The translations under genes were made by a program, and so were the position numbers. This document shows positions 36,470 to 45,545 of a stretch of 64,000 nucleotides of DNA, in pieces. The notes beneath the pieces were generated by a model. That model was not told where the DNA came from and did not search any database. It was given only the letters and a program-made list of their open reading frames with translations. The stretch covers positions 496,001 through 560,000 of the forward strand of contig NC_014377.1 of the NCBI RefSeq assembly GCF_000144645.1, written 5' to 3'. Positions within the stretch are counted from its first letter, which is position 1. Every line of letters begins with the position of its first letter. Source of the DNA: Thermosediminibacter oceani DSM 16646 (GTDB lineage: Bacteria > Bacillota > Thermosediminibacteria > Thermosediminibacterales > Thermosediminibacteraceae).

Positions 36470-36862
36470 GTGCCAAATAGAGCTTTTGATCGGTTGAAAC
36501 AAGCGTTGAAAGACCTAAATCATGCGCAAGTATCTAGAAAAAACGGAGATCATGATTGGGCTTGTTTCGCCGCTCATCAGGCTGGGGAAAAAGCTGTTAA
36601 AGCTCTGCACCTTTATCTAGGCCAGGAAGCGTGGGGGCATGTGATAGCTAGACTTCTAAAAGATCTACCTGAGGGAATTTGCGTCAAGGAAGAACTTATA
36701 GAAAAAGCAAAAGTTCTTGATAATTTCTATATACCTGCAAGATATCCTGATAGTCATCCTGATGGAGCGCCTTTTGAACACTACGGTTCATTACAGAGCG
36801 GGGAGGCTATAAAATATGCCAGTGAGATCGTTGAATTCGTCCGTTCTCAAATGGCCGGATAA
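36470..36862 (+). CDS. HEPN-domain protein of a HEPN/MNT pair
   Basis: A 130-residue all-helical HEPN protein, the putative toxin partner of a minimal nucleotidyltransferase. Characteristic features are CFAAHQAGEKAVKALHLYLG in the second helix, the IPARYPDSHPDGAPFEHY segment after helix 3, and a final SGEAIKYASEIVEFVRSQM helix. The GTG at 36470 is chosen because AGAGGAG lies at good spacing; the GTG at 36461 overlaps it. It overlaps the nucleotidyltransferase gene by 47 bp. In known pairs the MNT partner AMPylates HEPN to neutralise it. Confidence 0.88.
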   Translation: MPNRAFDRLKQALKDLNHAQVSRKNGDHDWACFAAHQAGEKAVKALHLYLGQEAWGHVIARLLKDLPEGICVKEELIEKAKVLDNFYIPARYPDSHPDGAPFEHYGSLQSGEAIKYASEIVEFVRSQMAG

Positions 36863-37178
36863 GGAAACTGTTGTTTATTCGCTTTTGGAATGGGTTAAAG
36901 AGATCACCCAAAATAGAAATGACATCGTTAAAATCGGATATTTTGGTTCTTATGCCCGGGGAGATTGGGGGGTAGGAAGTGATCTCGATATAATAATCAT
37001 AGTAAAAAAATCGGACATTCCTTTCAATAACCGTTCTGCAGAATGGGATACAAAAGGCATACCCATTCCTGTGGATCTGTTGGTTTATACGGTAGAAGAG
37101 TATGAAAATATGAAAGCCATGAATTCGGGATTTAGTAAATCGATTGAAAAGGAAGTTGTATGGATTTATCCTTTATGA
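36816..37178 (+). CDS. MNT nucleotidyltransferase (antitoxin of HEPN/MNT)
   Basis: A 120-residue minimal nucleotidyltransferase. The catalytic signature is intact: GYFGSYARGDWGVGSDLDII, with the GS motif and the D-x-D metal ligands, then PVDLLVYTVEEYENM carrying the third acidic residue. It probably AMPylates the upstream HEPN protein. It overlaps the HEPN gene by 47 bp and ends the operon at a terminator. A decayed scrap of a close relative lies at 26955-27030, and a second complete pair is at 61517-62217. Confidence 0.9.
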   Translation: MPVRSLNSSVLKWPDKETVVYSLLEWVKEITQNRNDIVKIGYFGSYARGDWGVGSDLDIIIIVKKSDIPFNNRSAEWDTKGIPIPVDLLVYTVEEYENMKAMNSGFSKSIEKEVVWIYPL

Positions 37179-37265
37179 TAGCCCTAGGTTTATTTTTATT
37201 TCGAAAGGCTAGAAGAGCTTGGGTCATTTGTTGTATTTTTAATAAAGATTTTCACCAGACTAGAC

Positions 37266-37302
37266 AGGGCAAGGCATAAAACTTTGCCCTTTTTACTTTT
37301 TT
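37266..37302 (+). terminator. Intrinsic terminator between HEPN/MNT and the cas operon
   Basis: AGGGCAA / TTGCCCT with an 11-nt loop is followed by TTTTTACTTTTTT. It isolates the toxin-antitoxin module from the cas genes, so the cas operon must have its own promoter; TATAAT at 37340-37345 is a candidate -10 without a clear -35. Confidence 0.85.
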
Positions 37303-37389
37303 ATTAGATAAGAAGGAAATTTAAAATTTTTTGTTGAAATATAATACAAGCGTTTTGCAAGGTAAATTATTCCAAAGGAGGAAGGGGTA

Positions 37390-39756
37390 TTGGCGTTTTT
37401 ATTCAATGATTTTACCGCCGAAGAAAGAAATTTATTGCTCGCCGCCTTGCTCCACGATATAGGTAAATTCTGGCAGAGAACACAGGATGAACCGATGCGC
37501 CGTATTGTCAGCGAAAATTACAGGGCGTTCTATGAAGCAAGGAACCATAGCTCTCCGGGGCACCAGGATTGGAGTGCGTATTTTTGCGAAACCTTTGTGA
37601 AAATCCGGGAAGTAACGAACGCGGTAATAAACCATCACGGTCCTTCAGAAAGACTTCATTATTTTGTTAGTGCAGGAGATTGCCTTTCTGCCGGGGAAAG
37701 GTTAGATATCGCTGAGGAAAAAGGCGGGGAAATAAGGCAGCTGGTTTCGATCCTCTCCTGCATTGAACTTGATGGCCTACGGTCGAAAAAGGCTTATTAT
37801 AAAAAACTGGTCCCGCTTGGTGAATATTGCGTACCTGAAGAGGAGCCTTCGCCAAATCCGAAGCAAGGTTATAAAGAGTTGTGGGATGCTTTTATAAAAG
37901 CGTTTAATAGCATCCAAAATTTCGATGACCCCGTAGAGTTAACAAAACTTTACAGTATACTGGAAGAATATACATTCAATATACCTTCTGCCTACTACTA
38001 TTCCATGCCCGACATTTCCCTTTGGGCTCATCTTAAAACAGCAGCTGCTATAGCCTTTGCGCTTTACAGGGAATTGGAAGGAAAACCAAATCAGCATGTA
38101 ATAAGCAAGCTGGATAGTATAATAAGGCGTCCTTCTGCCGTGGAGGAAGACCTTTTTTGCCTGGTAAAAGGCGACATCTCGGGTATTCAGGACTTTGTCT
38201 ACGACACAAAAATGGATGGGGCTACAAAAGCTTTGAGGGGGAAATCCTTTTATTTGTCTTACCTCATGACGGTAATTCCCAAGTACATTTTGAAGAAAGA
38301 AAGGCTTCCTATAACTAACCTTCTTTACAGCGGTGGCGGACACTTTTACTTGATTATGCACGGAAGATTTTTGCAAAAATTAGATGAGTATCAAAAAGAA
38401 CTAGACGGCCTTTTTTTAGACGCCCACCACGGCGAGTTAGCTTTGCTGCTGAAGGGAGTTACGCTAAAGCCCGCGGATTTTAGAGTCAAAGACGGAAAGC
38501 TTCCGGAAAAATTTGAGGAACTGGGCAAGCTCCTTCAGGAGGAGAAAAACAGGAAGTTTTATAGCATATTAAAAGAAGACCAAAAAATGGTTTTCGGTCC
38601 CTTTAAAGAGAAGGGCGAGCCTTGCCCTCACTGCGGAAATCCGGTAAAAGAAGATGAATGCCCTTTCTGCAGAAGCTTTGAAAGGTTGGGCGAGAACTTA
38701 ATAAAGAAAAAATTCCTCGTAGAAGAATGGAAGGAAAAGAGCGAGAGGCAAAAGGGGAGTATTGAAAAAGTTGAAGACATATTCAAAAGATTGGGCGTTT
38801 CGGTAGAATTCACCGACGAGGCTTTAGAAAAAGACTACTCTTTTGCAGTAAAACGAGAAGAATGGGACTTTAAAAAATGCTGCGGCTACATGAAGATTCC
38901 GGTTGGGATGAAGCTAGACCAGAAAGGCAATATCATCACCTTCGATGAAATTTCGGATTCTGCTAAGGGAATAAAGGTATGGGGAGTGCTGCGGGGGGAT
39001 GTGGACAACCTAGGAAGAATTTTTAGGGAGGGCTTGGGGCAGAATCGCTCTTTTGCAAGGATTATGACTTTGTCCCAGGAAATGGCCCAGTTTTTCGGCC
39101 CGAGTTTGGAGCGTATGTTAAACCGTTTGGGCAGTTGCGATAAATCCCATAGTTACGAAAACTGTGCCGTCATTTATGCGGGCGGCGATGACTTTTTCCT
39201 GGTAGGCCCGTGGGATGCCATGCCCTATGTGGCGGAGGAGATAAAAAAAGAATTTTATAGATATACGGGGCACAACCCTGCGATAACAGTGTCCATGGCT
39301 TTTGATATTGCACCCGACAAAAAATTTCCTCTATACAGGGTCGCGCAAACCGCAGGCGAAAATCTGGAAAATGCGAAGCACTTCAAGGATCCAGTAAGAA
39401 AAAAAGAGAAAAATTGCTTTGCCTTTGCGGGTGTGCCTATCGGGTGGGAGGATTTTGATAAGTTTAAAGATGTTAAAGAAAAATTGTTCAAGGCATTGGA
39501 TGAATTAAAAGTGTCGCGGTCGCTGCTTGGGATTATTTACAGGGTTTGTAGGGAATATGAAGTTTCGGCTAACGAAGATGGAAAGATGTTCAGATCGTGG
39601 AGGCTCTTTTACTATGTCGCTCGCCTGAAAGAAAGAAACAAAAAGGCTGAAGACATATTGGATAAATTGATCTATTTATTGATTGAAAAGGGAAACAAGC
39701 TCTATAAATATGCCTTCCAATCGGCCCGGTGGGCGGAATTTGAGACAAGGAAATGA
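37390..39756 (+). CDS. csm1: Type III-A CRISPR Cas10/Csm1
   Basis: Large subunit of the Csm effector: target-activated DNase and cyclic oligoadenylate synthetase. It is 788 residues. The N-terminal HD nuclease motif is LLHDIGKFWQ (His22-Asp23). A zinc-ribbon CPHCGNPVKEDECPFC is at about 412-427. The Palm domain has the catalytic GGDDFFLV at 598-601, intact, so second-messenger production is expected; this fits the Csx1 and Csx3 genes downstream. The TTG start has AAAGGAGGAAGGGG upstream. It leads an operon of eight genes. A separate upstream Palm segment reads LVKGDISGIQDFVYD. Confidence 0.96.
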   Translation: MAFLFNDFTAEERNLLLAALLHDIGKFWQRTQDEPMRRIVSENYRAFYEARNHSSPGHQDWSAYFCETFVKIREVTNAVINHHGPSERLHYFVSAGDCLSAGERLDIAEEKGGEIRQLVSILSCIELDGLRSKKAYYKKLVPLGEYCVPEEEPSPNPKQGYKELWDAFIKAFNSIQNFDDPVELTKLYSILEEYTFNIPSAYYYSMPDISLWAHLKTAAAIAFALYRELEGKPNQHVISKLDSIIRRPSAVEEDLFCLVKGDISGIQDFVYDTKMDGATKALRGKSFYLSYLMTVIPKYILKKERLPITNLLYSGGGHFYLIMHGRFLQKLDEYQKELDGLFLDAHHGELALLLKGVTLKPADFRVKDGKLPEKFEELGKLLQEEKNRKFYSILKEDQKMVFGPFKEKGEPCPHCGNPVKEDECPFCRSFERLGENLIKKKFLVEEWKEKSERQKGSIEKVEDIFKRLGVSVEFTDEALEKDYSFAVKREEWDFKKCCGYMKIPVGMKLDQKGNIITFDEISDSAKGIKVWGVLRGDVDNLGRIFREGLGQNRSFARIMTLSQEMAQFFGPSLERMLNRLGSCDKSHSYENCAVIYAGGDDFFLVGPWDAMPYVAEEIKKEFYRYTGHNPAITVSMAFDIAPDKKFPLYRVAQTAGENLENAKHFKDPVRKKEKNCFAFAGVPIGWEDFDKFKDVKEKLFKALDELKVSRSLLGIIYRVCREYEVSANEDGKMFRSWRLFYYVARLKERNKKAEDILDKLIYLLIEKGNKLYKYAFQSARWAEFETRK

Positions 39757-39769
39757 GGAGGTTTTTTGA

Positions 39770-40192
39770 ATGGCTTGGGAGAGCAATAGAAAAGGGAAAT
39801 CCGATTCTTTCAATGACGTGAAAGAAATAGAAGAAAGGTTGCCTTCAGCCCTAGATAAAAATAAAGATCCAAATGGGGATGACTTCTTTTACTGCGCCGA
39901 GAAGACGGGAAAGCTGCTGGCTACAAAGCGCGTGAGCGTATCTCAAATAAGAAAAATTTTTAATAAAGCAAGAAGGATAAAATACGAAGAAAATGGGATT
40001 TTCGAGCTTAGGATGCTGAAAGCCGTAATTGCTTATACAGCGGGGAGATTCCCCGAAAACATGAAGGAGTTCAAGGGGATTTTTACAAAGGCCATCGAAA
40101 TTGCTGAAAAAAGCGAAGAAAATCTCAAGAGATTTAAGCAATTTTTCGAGGCGGTAGTCGCCTACCACAGATCTTACGGTGGAAGAGAATAA
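39770..40192 (+). CDS. csm2: Csm2, small subunit of type III-A complex
   Basis: A 140-residue helical protein that lines the inner filament of the Csm complex and helps hold the target RNA. The N-terminal 40 residues are charged and probably flexible. The helical core includes VSVSQIRKIFNKARRIKYEE and ELRMLKAVIAYTAGRFP, which match Csm2 family sequences. GAGGAGG precedes the ATG. The gene lies 13 bp after csm1 and directly abuts csm3. Length is typical (120-150). Confidence 0.9.
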   Translation: MAWESNRKGKSDSFNDVKEIEERLPSALDKNKDPNGDDFFYCAEKTGKLLATKRVSVSQIRKIFNKARRIKYEENGIFELRMLKAVIAYTAGRFPENMKEFKGIFTKAIEIAEKSEENLKRFKQFFEAVVAYHRSYGGRE

Positions 40193-40207
40193 ATGGAGGT
40201 GGATTTT

Positions 40208-41026
40208 GTGAAGGATTTAAAACTCGCCGGCAAATATATAATAACATCCGAAATTGTCGCACTAACGGGACTTCATATAGGGACTTCATCAAACACCCTT
40301 GAAATAGGCGGTGTGGACAATTCGGTAGTGAAAGATGCTTTAGGTAGGCCTTATATCCCGGGGAGTTCCTTAAAAGGCAAAATGAGGGCGTTACTGGAGT
40401 ATGCGGAAGGTCTGATTACCATGGTATATGTTGTACATAATGAAAGGAATGAATCTTCCAATACGCGTATTCACATGTGCAAAAAAGAAGATTGCGCCGT
40501 CTGCAATATTTTCGGCAGGAATCACGGCAAACACAAAGTTGTTGATGGGAATGATCCCCGGGGTTATAGGCCAGTAGATTTTACCGATGCCGTTACTCCC
40601 ACCAGGCTTATAGTTCGGGATGCGACGTTAATAAAAGAGAGCATCACAGAACAAATGAAGGAAAATATGGATTTTGAATGGACTGAGGTAAAATTTGAAA
40701 ACAACCTAGATAGGGTAACTTCTGCCGCTAATCCTCGCCAGACCGAAAGGGTTCCGGCAGGGGCCCGGTTTAAATCGGAGATGGTTTTAACCGTATTTCA
40801 AGGTGAAGGAACGAAATACATTGAAAAATTACTCGAAGCCATGCTGCTTTTGGAAGACGATTACCTAGGGGGTCAGGGCACGCGCGGGTACGGCCGCATA
40901 GCTTTTGAAAAAGTAAGTATAGCGTTTAGGAGTGTAGGATATTACGAAGGACGAGAAGAAGAACAGGTAATAGTCGAGAATTGTCCCAGCCTAAGGGAAG
41001 CCCTTGGGAAAATAAAGCGGGGATGA
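40208..41026 (+). CDS. csm3: Csm3, backbone RAMP of type III-A complex, target RNase
   Basis: A 272-residue Cas7-type RAMP that forms the crRNA-binding filament and cuts target RNA every 6 nt. GLHIGTSSNTLEIGGVDNSV contains the catalytic Asp in GGVDN; it is followed by YIPGSSLKGKMRALLEY and the C-terminal G-rich loop LGGQGTRGYGRIAFEKV. Cysteines near CKKEDCAVCNIFG form the usual zinc-binding insertion. The GTG at 40208 is preferred: GGAGGTGG is 5 nt upstream and the family starts here, whereas the ATG at 40193 would place the ribosome site inside the gene. Confidence 0.95.
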   Translation: MKDLKLAGKYIITSEIVALTGLHIGTSSNTLEIGGVDNSVVKDALGRPYIPGSSLKGKMRALLEYAEGLITMVYVVHNERNESSNTRIHMCKKEDCAVCNIFGRNHGKHKVVDGNDPRGYRPVDFTDAVTPTRLIVRDATLIKESITEQMKENMDFEWTEVKFENNLDRVTSAANPRQTERVPAGARFKSEMVLTVFQGEGTKYIEKLLEAMLLLEDDYLGGQGTRGYGRIAFEKVSIAFRSVGYYEGREEEQVIVENCPSLREALGKIKRG

Positions 41027-41032
41027 AAGCTT

Positions 41033-41992
41033 ATGGATTCTGGCGTGAAAAGATACAGGGTAAAACTTAAGTTCAAAGGACCCGTTCATTTCGGCTACAA
41101 AGAAAAGACCTATAATTTAACCGAAACTTTTGCCCATTCCGATACGCTTTTTAGCGGCATTGTCAACTGCTATTCCCTGCTTTACGGCAAAGCTGCCGCG
41201 GATAATCTTGTCGAAATGTTCTTCGATAATCCGCCTTTTAAAATATCTTCGGCATTTTTGTACGCGAATGACGAATTTTTTGTGCCAAGGCCCCTTAATA
41301 TGGACCTGACGCCCATTACCGGCGATTATAAAAAGGCAAAAAAGGTAAAATACGTTCCGTTAGATTTTATCCTCGCCAGGGATGGCGGCGGAAAAGCAAA
41401 TAAGGACTACAGAGTGGAACATGGCATCTTGGCGAGGAAGGATATGGATACTCCCTATGTAATCTCCGAAAGGCCAAGAGTGAAAATAGACCGCGGTGAT
41501 TTCAGCACCGAAATTTACTATGTGAGTGGCTGCTATTTTCGCGAAGGGGCAGGACTGTGGTTTTTCCTCGATATATACGATGATTCTGAAGAAGAAAAGG
41601 TCAAAGCAGCCATAAGGCTTTTGGGCGACGAGGGTATTGGTGGTGAAAGGACCTACGGTTTCGGAAGCTTTGAAGCCGGTATTGAAGAATATAATGAGAA
41701 GAAAGGAAACGGCTCTGGAGATTGGCTTTTGCTTTCCTTATATTACCCACGCATGGATGAAAAGGTAGCTGATATAATTAAAGCTTTTTCGCTTTTGGAG
41801 AGAGCCGGGTACTCATATTCTCCTTTTAATCAACAAGCGAGAAAGAAAAAAGTCAGAATGCTGGCGGAGGGTAGTGTTTTTAAGAAGGATGTTCAGGGGA
41901 TGGTGGTTGACGTTTCGCCAGGTGAGGATGTCGGTCATAAAATTTTAAAATATGGCCTTGCCTATACTGTGCCGATTTTTAACAGAAAGTGA
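41033..41992 (+). CDS. csm4: Csm4, 5'-tag-binding RAMP
   Basis: A 319-residue Cas5-like RAMP that caps the crRNA 5' tag and contacts Cas10. The N-terminal RRM starts YRVKLKFKGPVHFGYKEKTY, then AHSDTLFSGIVNCYSLLYG, which is typical of Csm4. The glycine-rich loop GGERTYGFGSFEAG lies near residue 205. The gene starts 6 bp after csm3 and ends 12 bp before csm5. Length is normal. Confidence 0.94.
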   Translation: MDSGVKRYRVKLKFKGPVHFGYKEKTYNLTETFAHSDTLFSGIVNCYSLLYGKAAADNLVEMFFDNPPFKISSAFLYANDEFFVPRPLNMDLTPITGDYKKAKKVKYVPLDFILARDGGGKANKDYRVEHGILARKDMDTPYVISERPRVKIDRGDFSTEIYYVSGCYFREGAGLWFFLDIYDDSEEEKVKAAIRLLGDEGIGGERTYGFGSFEAGIEEYNEKKGNGSGDWLLLSLYYPRMDEKVADIIKAFSLLERAGYSYSPFNQQARKKKVRMLAEGSVFKKDVQGMVVDVSPGEDVGHKILKYGLAYTVPIFNRK

Positions 41993-42004
41993 GGTGAAAA
42001 AATT

Positions 42005-43126
42005 TTGGAGAAACCTTTTCAGTATGAAGTAGAGATAATATCGCCTGTGAATATTGGGGATGGGAATCGTTATAGAGAATTTGAATACATTATTGAAGGT
42101 GACTCAATAGGTTTTATCGATGTGATAAAGCTTCTAAAATCCAATAAAGATAACACAAGTTTTATTGATTATTTTTATCGATCAATTGATTCTTTTCGCT
42201 TTAGCTGGCAGGATGCGTTAAAATACGCTCCTAAAATCGATATTAGCGAATTTATAAGCTATCAAGTTAAGCCTTGCGGTGCGTCACGCGTAAAAGGAGA
42301 TATAGTATCCTTTATTAAAACCACCGGATATCCTTATATACCGGGTTCAAGCTTGAAAGGCTCTTTCAGAACGGGACTTATGAGAGGCGTATGGCCTTCT
42401 ATAGAAGAGGAGTATAAAGCAAAATTAGATGATACCTTGCGGGAGAAAGATAAAAAGCTAAAAGAGATTGACGATTACCCAGAAGAAGAAACCTTTGGCA
42501 AACCTCATTATTCGCCCTTCAAGTTTGTGAGGTTTTCTGATTCTTCACTATTGCCGCTGGATGCCTTGGGAATTTATGAAATGAAGATTTTGAATATATG
42601 CCACGGGAAAGCAAAATGGTTTAAGAAAAATGAAAATGTAGAAGAAAGTGAAAATGCTACGGCTATTTATATTGAAGCGCTAAAACCCGGCATCAGAGCT
42701 GAAGGTTTTTTTGAAATAAAACAAAGAACCAAAAATGAAGAGATTTACCGTATAATCAAAAACGTGTGGATTTTGAAAAATGCTTTTAATGCAATAAGAA
42801 ATGACACGAAAAGGTACATAGAAGGCGAAAAGTATTTTTATAAAGAATACGGTTTGGACCAGGTGGCGAATTTTTATCAGAGGCTGGAAGAACTAAATGG
42901 GAAATTGGGGGAAAATGAGATATTACTCCAAATAGGTTTTGGAACCGGGTATCTTTCAAAGACTATAGGCTGTTTTCTTTCCGCAGAAGATTTAAAGAAG
43001 CTTTCAAAGCAAGGGGTGCGCATTTCAGATGCTAATTTATTCCCTAAAACGAGGCGTATAATTTTCGCAAACGGAAACCCCGATACTGTCCCGGGGTGGG
43101 TAAAAATTACTTTTAGAGAGGTTTAA
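42005..43126 (+). CDS. csm5: Csm5, 3'-end RAMP of type III-A complex
   Basis: A 373-residue RAMP placed at the 3' end of the crRNA filament and needed for crRNA maturation. YEVEIISPVNIGDGNRYREF and YPYIPGSSLKGSFRTGLMRG are the Csm5 signature; a C-terminal G-loop is LLQIGFGTGYLSKT. It has a TTG start, with GAGGTG 9-10 nt upstream overlapping the csm4 stop region. It is followed 5 bp later by cas6. Confidence 0.94.
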   Translation: MEKPFQYEVEIISPVNIGDGNRYREFEYIIEGDSIGFIDVIKLLKSNKDNTSFIDYFYRSIDSFRFSWQDALKYAPKIDISEFISYQVKPCGASRVKGDIVSFIKTTGYPYIPGSSLKGSFRTGLMRGVWPSIEEEYKAKLDDTLREKDKKLKEIDDYPEEETFGKPHYSPFKFVRFSDSSLLPLDALGIYEMKILNICHGKAKWFKKNENVEESENATAIYIEALKPGIRAEGFFEIKQRTKNEEIYRIIKNVWILKNAFNAIRNDTKRYIEGEKYFYKEYGLDQVANFYQRLEELNGKLGENEILLQIGFGTGYLSKTIGCFLSAEDLKKLSKQGVRISDANLFPKTRRIIFANGNPDTVPGWVKITFREV

Positions 43127-43131
43127 TAAAT

Positions 43132-43812
43132 GTGTTCAGGCTGAGGTTAGAAATATATTTTAAGAAAGACGCTTTCTTTTTTGATAGAGGATATAAAATT
43201 AATCTTTCTTCTTATTTTAGGGAAGTTATAAAAAACCAGTTTTTTGTTTTCTCCGATATAATCCCATCGAAAAAGAAACCGGCGAAGGATGGATTTTGGG
43301 CGTTAGATCGTGCGGCTTTGATTTTAAACACCGCTTTTCAGGAGCTTTTGCCCGATATTGCTTTAAAGATTATGAACACCCCAGTGGATTTCAGATACGG
43401 CAGACTTACATTTTCTAAAGCAATTTTCCAAAGGGTACCATTGGAGAGGACTGGGTATTTGTTGTCTCCGGTGGCGGTGGCACTGCCCGCAGGAGAAAAT
43501 TTATTGTGGGAAGAAAGGCCGGAGCGTTTCAGCGAAGCCTTAAGGCAGATGCTGGTAGATAAATACATTCGACTTTACGGCAGAAGGCCTTCTGACGACC
43601 GCTTTCTTTTTCGCTTCAGGGGAAGACCTGTAAAAGAGGAACTAGATTCTGGAGTCATTGCCTACCGGGGCAAATTTGAGATATTCAGTTCGGAAGAACT
43701 TGTAATGCTTTCCTATCTTTGTGGATTAGGGAGTTTTAATGCCATGGGATACGGAATGGCCTCCCCGGATTTATATTTGTGGAAAAAGCCGGAAACAATG
43801 GAGGGAATCTAG
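43132..43812 (+). CDS. cas6: Cas6 pre-crRNA endoribonuclease
   Basis: A 226-residue Cas6-family RNase that cuts within the CRISPR repeat to release crRNAs. The ferredoxin-like fold ends with the diagnostic glycine-rich loop CGLGSFNAMGYGMASP. N-terminal MFRLRLEIYFKKDAFF begins the first RRM. Repeats ending in ATTGAAAC would leave the 8-nt 5' tag used by type III complexes. The start is GTG. It is coupled between csm5 and csx1, so one operon should supply the crRNAs for both arrays. Confidence 0.92.
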   Translation: MFRLRLEIYFKKDAFFFDRGYKINLSSYFREVIKNQFFVFSDIIPSKKKPAKDGFWALDRAALILNTAFQELLPDIALKIMNTPVDFRYGRLTFSKAIFQRVPLERTGYLLSPVAVALPAGENLLWEERPERFSEALRQMLVDKYIRLYGRRPSDDRFLFRFRGRPVKEELDSGVIAYRGKFEIFSSEELVMLSYLCGLGSFNAMGYGMASPDLYLWKKPETMEGI

Positions 43813-45177
43813 ATGAATAGCTTAATATACCAAATCGGGAGATTGGATAGGAATATAATAAAAAAACAGAAATTCACAATAGAAGGGAAAACTAGATCTA
43901 AACAGCTTTCATCCTTTGCCCTAAAAGAGCATTTAAAAGAAAACGGCGAGCAAGCAAAAGTAATCCTAGTATATCCCGTAAGCCTGCCGTTTAACAGGAC
44001 TCTGGAAAACGCAAATTTTGGCGATTTTTCCAGGAGTTTAAAAGCTGTTTTAAGAAATCCGAAAGAAGAGTACCTGTCTAATCCGAAAAACTTTTTTTCG
44101 AATATGCCGTATTCTAGTGAAGTGGATGATTTTATCGTAATTCATTCAATCGGTGAATATGCCGGAATTAATTTTCAAGGTAAATTCAACGATATTGTAT
44201 TTGAAATCGCTCTTGATATGATAGAGAGATATAATGAAGAAATAGAAAGGATCTATGTGGATATTTCCAGTGGACTTAATATTTATGTTTCTGCGCTCCT
44301 GGAGGCGGTGAGGTTTTTCAGTATCTGGGCTACTTTGAAAAACTGGCTTCCCGAAGCCAAAAGGCCAGAAATATGGATCACTTTTTCTGATCCGATTTTG
44401 GACAATGAAGCGGCGGAATACCAACTTCATAGAGAAAAATTGGAATTCAAAGCCTTTTTCGCATCACCTATAAATAAAGAGGACATAAACAACGTCGCAA
44501 AGAAAATTTATGAAGATGACAGGTCAAAAAAGCGCAAACTTTCCTCATTGCTCGAGAACTTCCTTGTTATCTTTTCAGCGATTAAGAATAATATACCTCT
44601 TGCGGTTTATCTATTTGGATATGAGGATGGGGAAGTAATCGATGAAACTTCGAGGACATTAATAGAAGATATGAAAAAGAAGTTATATGACTCTTATGCC
44701 GCATCTCCCAATTTGGACAAGAACACCTATTCCAAAGGCCTTTTATCGCTTGCTTTTTATTCAGGTATAGCAGAAGTTTTTTGGCATTATCAGATTAAAA
44801 ATCACGATGAAGACGACGGAATAGACCTTGATGAATTAAAAAGGATATTTGATGACCTATATTCGTTATTTAGCTTAAAACCAAATAATGTTTTTCTTGG
44901 CAATGAGATATCAAATACAAAAAGGATAATGGGAAAAATTAATATAGAAGATTCAACATGGCATTTGCTTATAAAGTTCCATAACAAGGAATATGAGGGA
45001 AGGACGCCGGATAAAAGGAATTTCTTTGCTCACTCCGGTTTAGAGGGCCTGGTCACGGAAATGAAAAAAGAAAAAGACAAGTTTTTCGTTCGTTATACGA
45101 GAGAATATACGGATAAATCAGGCAACAAAAAGAGTGTTAAAAACCTAATAAGAGAGTGGCTGAAGGAAGAAGCTTAA
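43813..45177 (+). CDS. csx1: Csx1-family CARF-HEPN ribonuclease
   Basis: A 454-residue accessory RNase activated by cyclic oligoadenylate from Cas10. The N-terminal CARF domain has KVILVYPVSLPFNRTLEN and the ligand-loop segment ERIYVDISSGLNIYVSALLE. The C-terminal HEPN domain carries the R-x4-H catalytic motif in RNFFAHSGLEG near residue 400. Both are intact, so collateral RNA cleavage is expected upon target recognition. The ATG immediately follows the cas6 stop. It could alternatively be called Csm6; the extended CARF with DISSGLN favours Csx1. Confidence 0.92.
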   Translation: MNSLIYQIGRLDRNIIKKQKFTIEGKTRSKQLSSFALKEHLKENGEQAKVILVYPVSLPFNRTLENANFGDFSRSLKAVLRNPKEEYLSNPKNFFSNMPYSSEVDDFIVIHSIGEYAGINFQGKFNDIVFEIALDMIERYNEEIERIYVDISSGLNIYVSALLEAVRFFSIWATLKNWLPEAKRPEIWITFSDPILDNEAAEYQLHREKLEFKAFFASPINKEDINNVAKKIYEDDRSKKRKLSSLLENFLVIFSAIKNNIPLAVYLFGYEDGEVIDETSRTLIEDMKKKLYDSYAASPNLDKNTYSKGLLSLAFYSGIAEVFWHYQIKNHDEDDGIDLDELKRIFDDLYSLFSLKPNNVFLGNEISNTKRIMGKINIEDSTWHLLIKFHNKEYEGRTPDKRNFFAHSGLEGLVTEMKKEKDKFFVRYTREYTDKSGNKKSVKNLIREWLKEEA

Positions 45178-45216
45178 AGCGTTATATTACATAAGCGATT
45201 GCGAGGTTTGTAAGGA

Positions 45217-45501
45217 ATGGTCAAATTTGATACGGCTGAATACGGAAAATATACCATCCTACACTTTGAATTGGAAGGGCCTATAAACCCGGAGATCTTA
45301 AAAGACATATGCCCTCCCAAAGTAAACAGCACAAAAGGCCTGATAATAAGCGGACGTGGTCCTATATGGCTTTACTGCTATTTGGTCCATTACTACCACT
45401 TTACAGTTTTTATCGCTACCTTTGACCCAAGGTTGGGCGGAGCGGTTATAGTAGAATCTCATATTCCCGAGTTCAAACCAGGAAATGTTATTATGCTCTA
45501 A
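45217..45501 (+). CDS. csx3: Csx3 (Crn3) ring nuclease-like protein
   Basis: A 94-residue stand-alone Csx3. The family has a ferredoxin-like fold and Mn-dependent activity that degrades cyclic tetra-adenylate and so turns off the type III response. The signature block is present: KGLIISGRGPIWLYCYLVHY followed by YHFTVFIATFDPRLGGAVIV and ESH. Start context is AAGGA-ATG, modest. It lies 39 bp after csx1 and only 45 bp before leader 2, ending the cas operon. Pairing with Csx1 gives an activator/off-switch couple. Confidence 0.92.
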   Translation: MVKFDTAEYGKYTILHFELEGPINPEILKDICPPKVNSTKGLIISGRGPIWLYCYLVHYYHFTVFIATFDPRLGGAVIVESHIPEFKPGNVIML

Positions 45502-45545
45502 GAGGTTGATATGGAAAATCTTAAATAAGAATCGAATCAAGTTTT

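Noticed and set aside
24073-45501. The whole 24-45 kb segment as a prophage or integrated plasmid
   Set aside because: No integrase, capsid, portal, terminase, replication or conjugation gene and no flanking tRNA or attachment repeat were seen.
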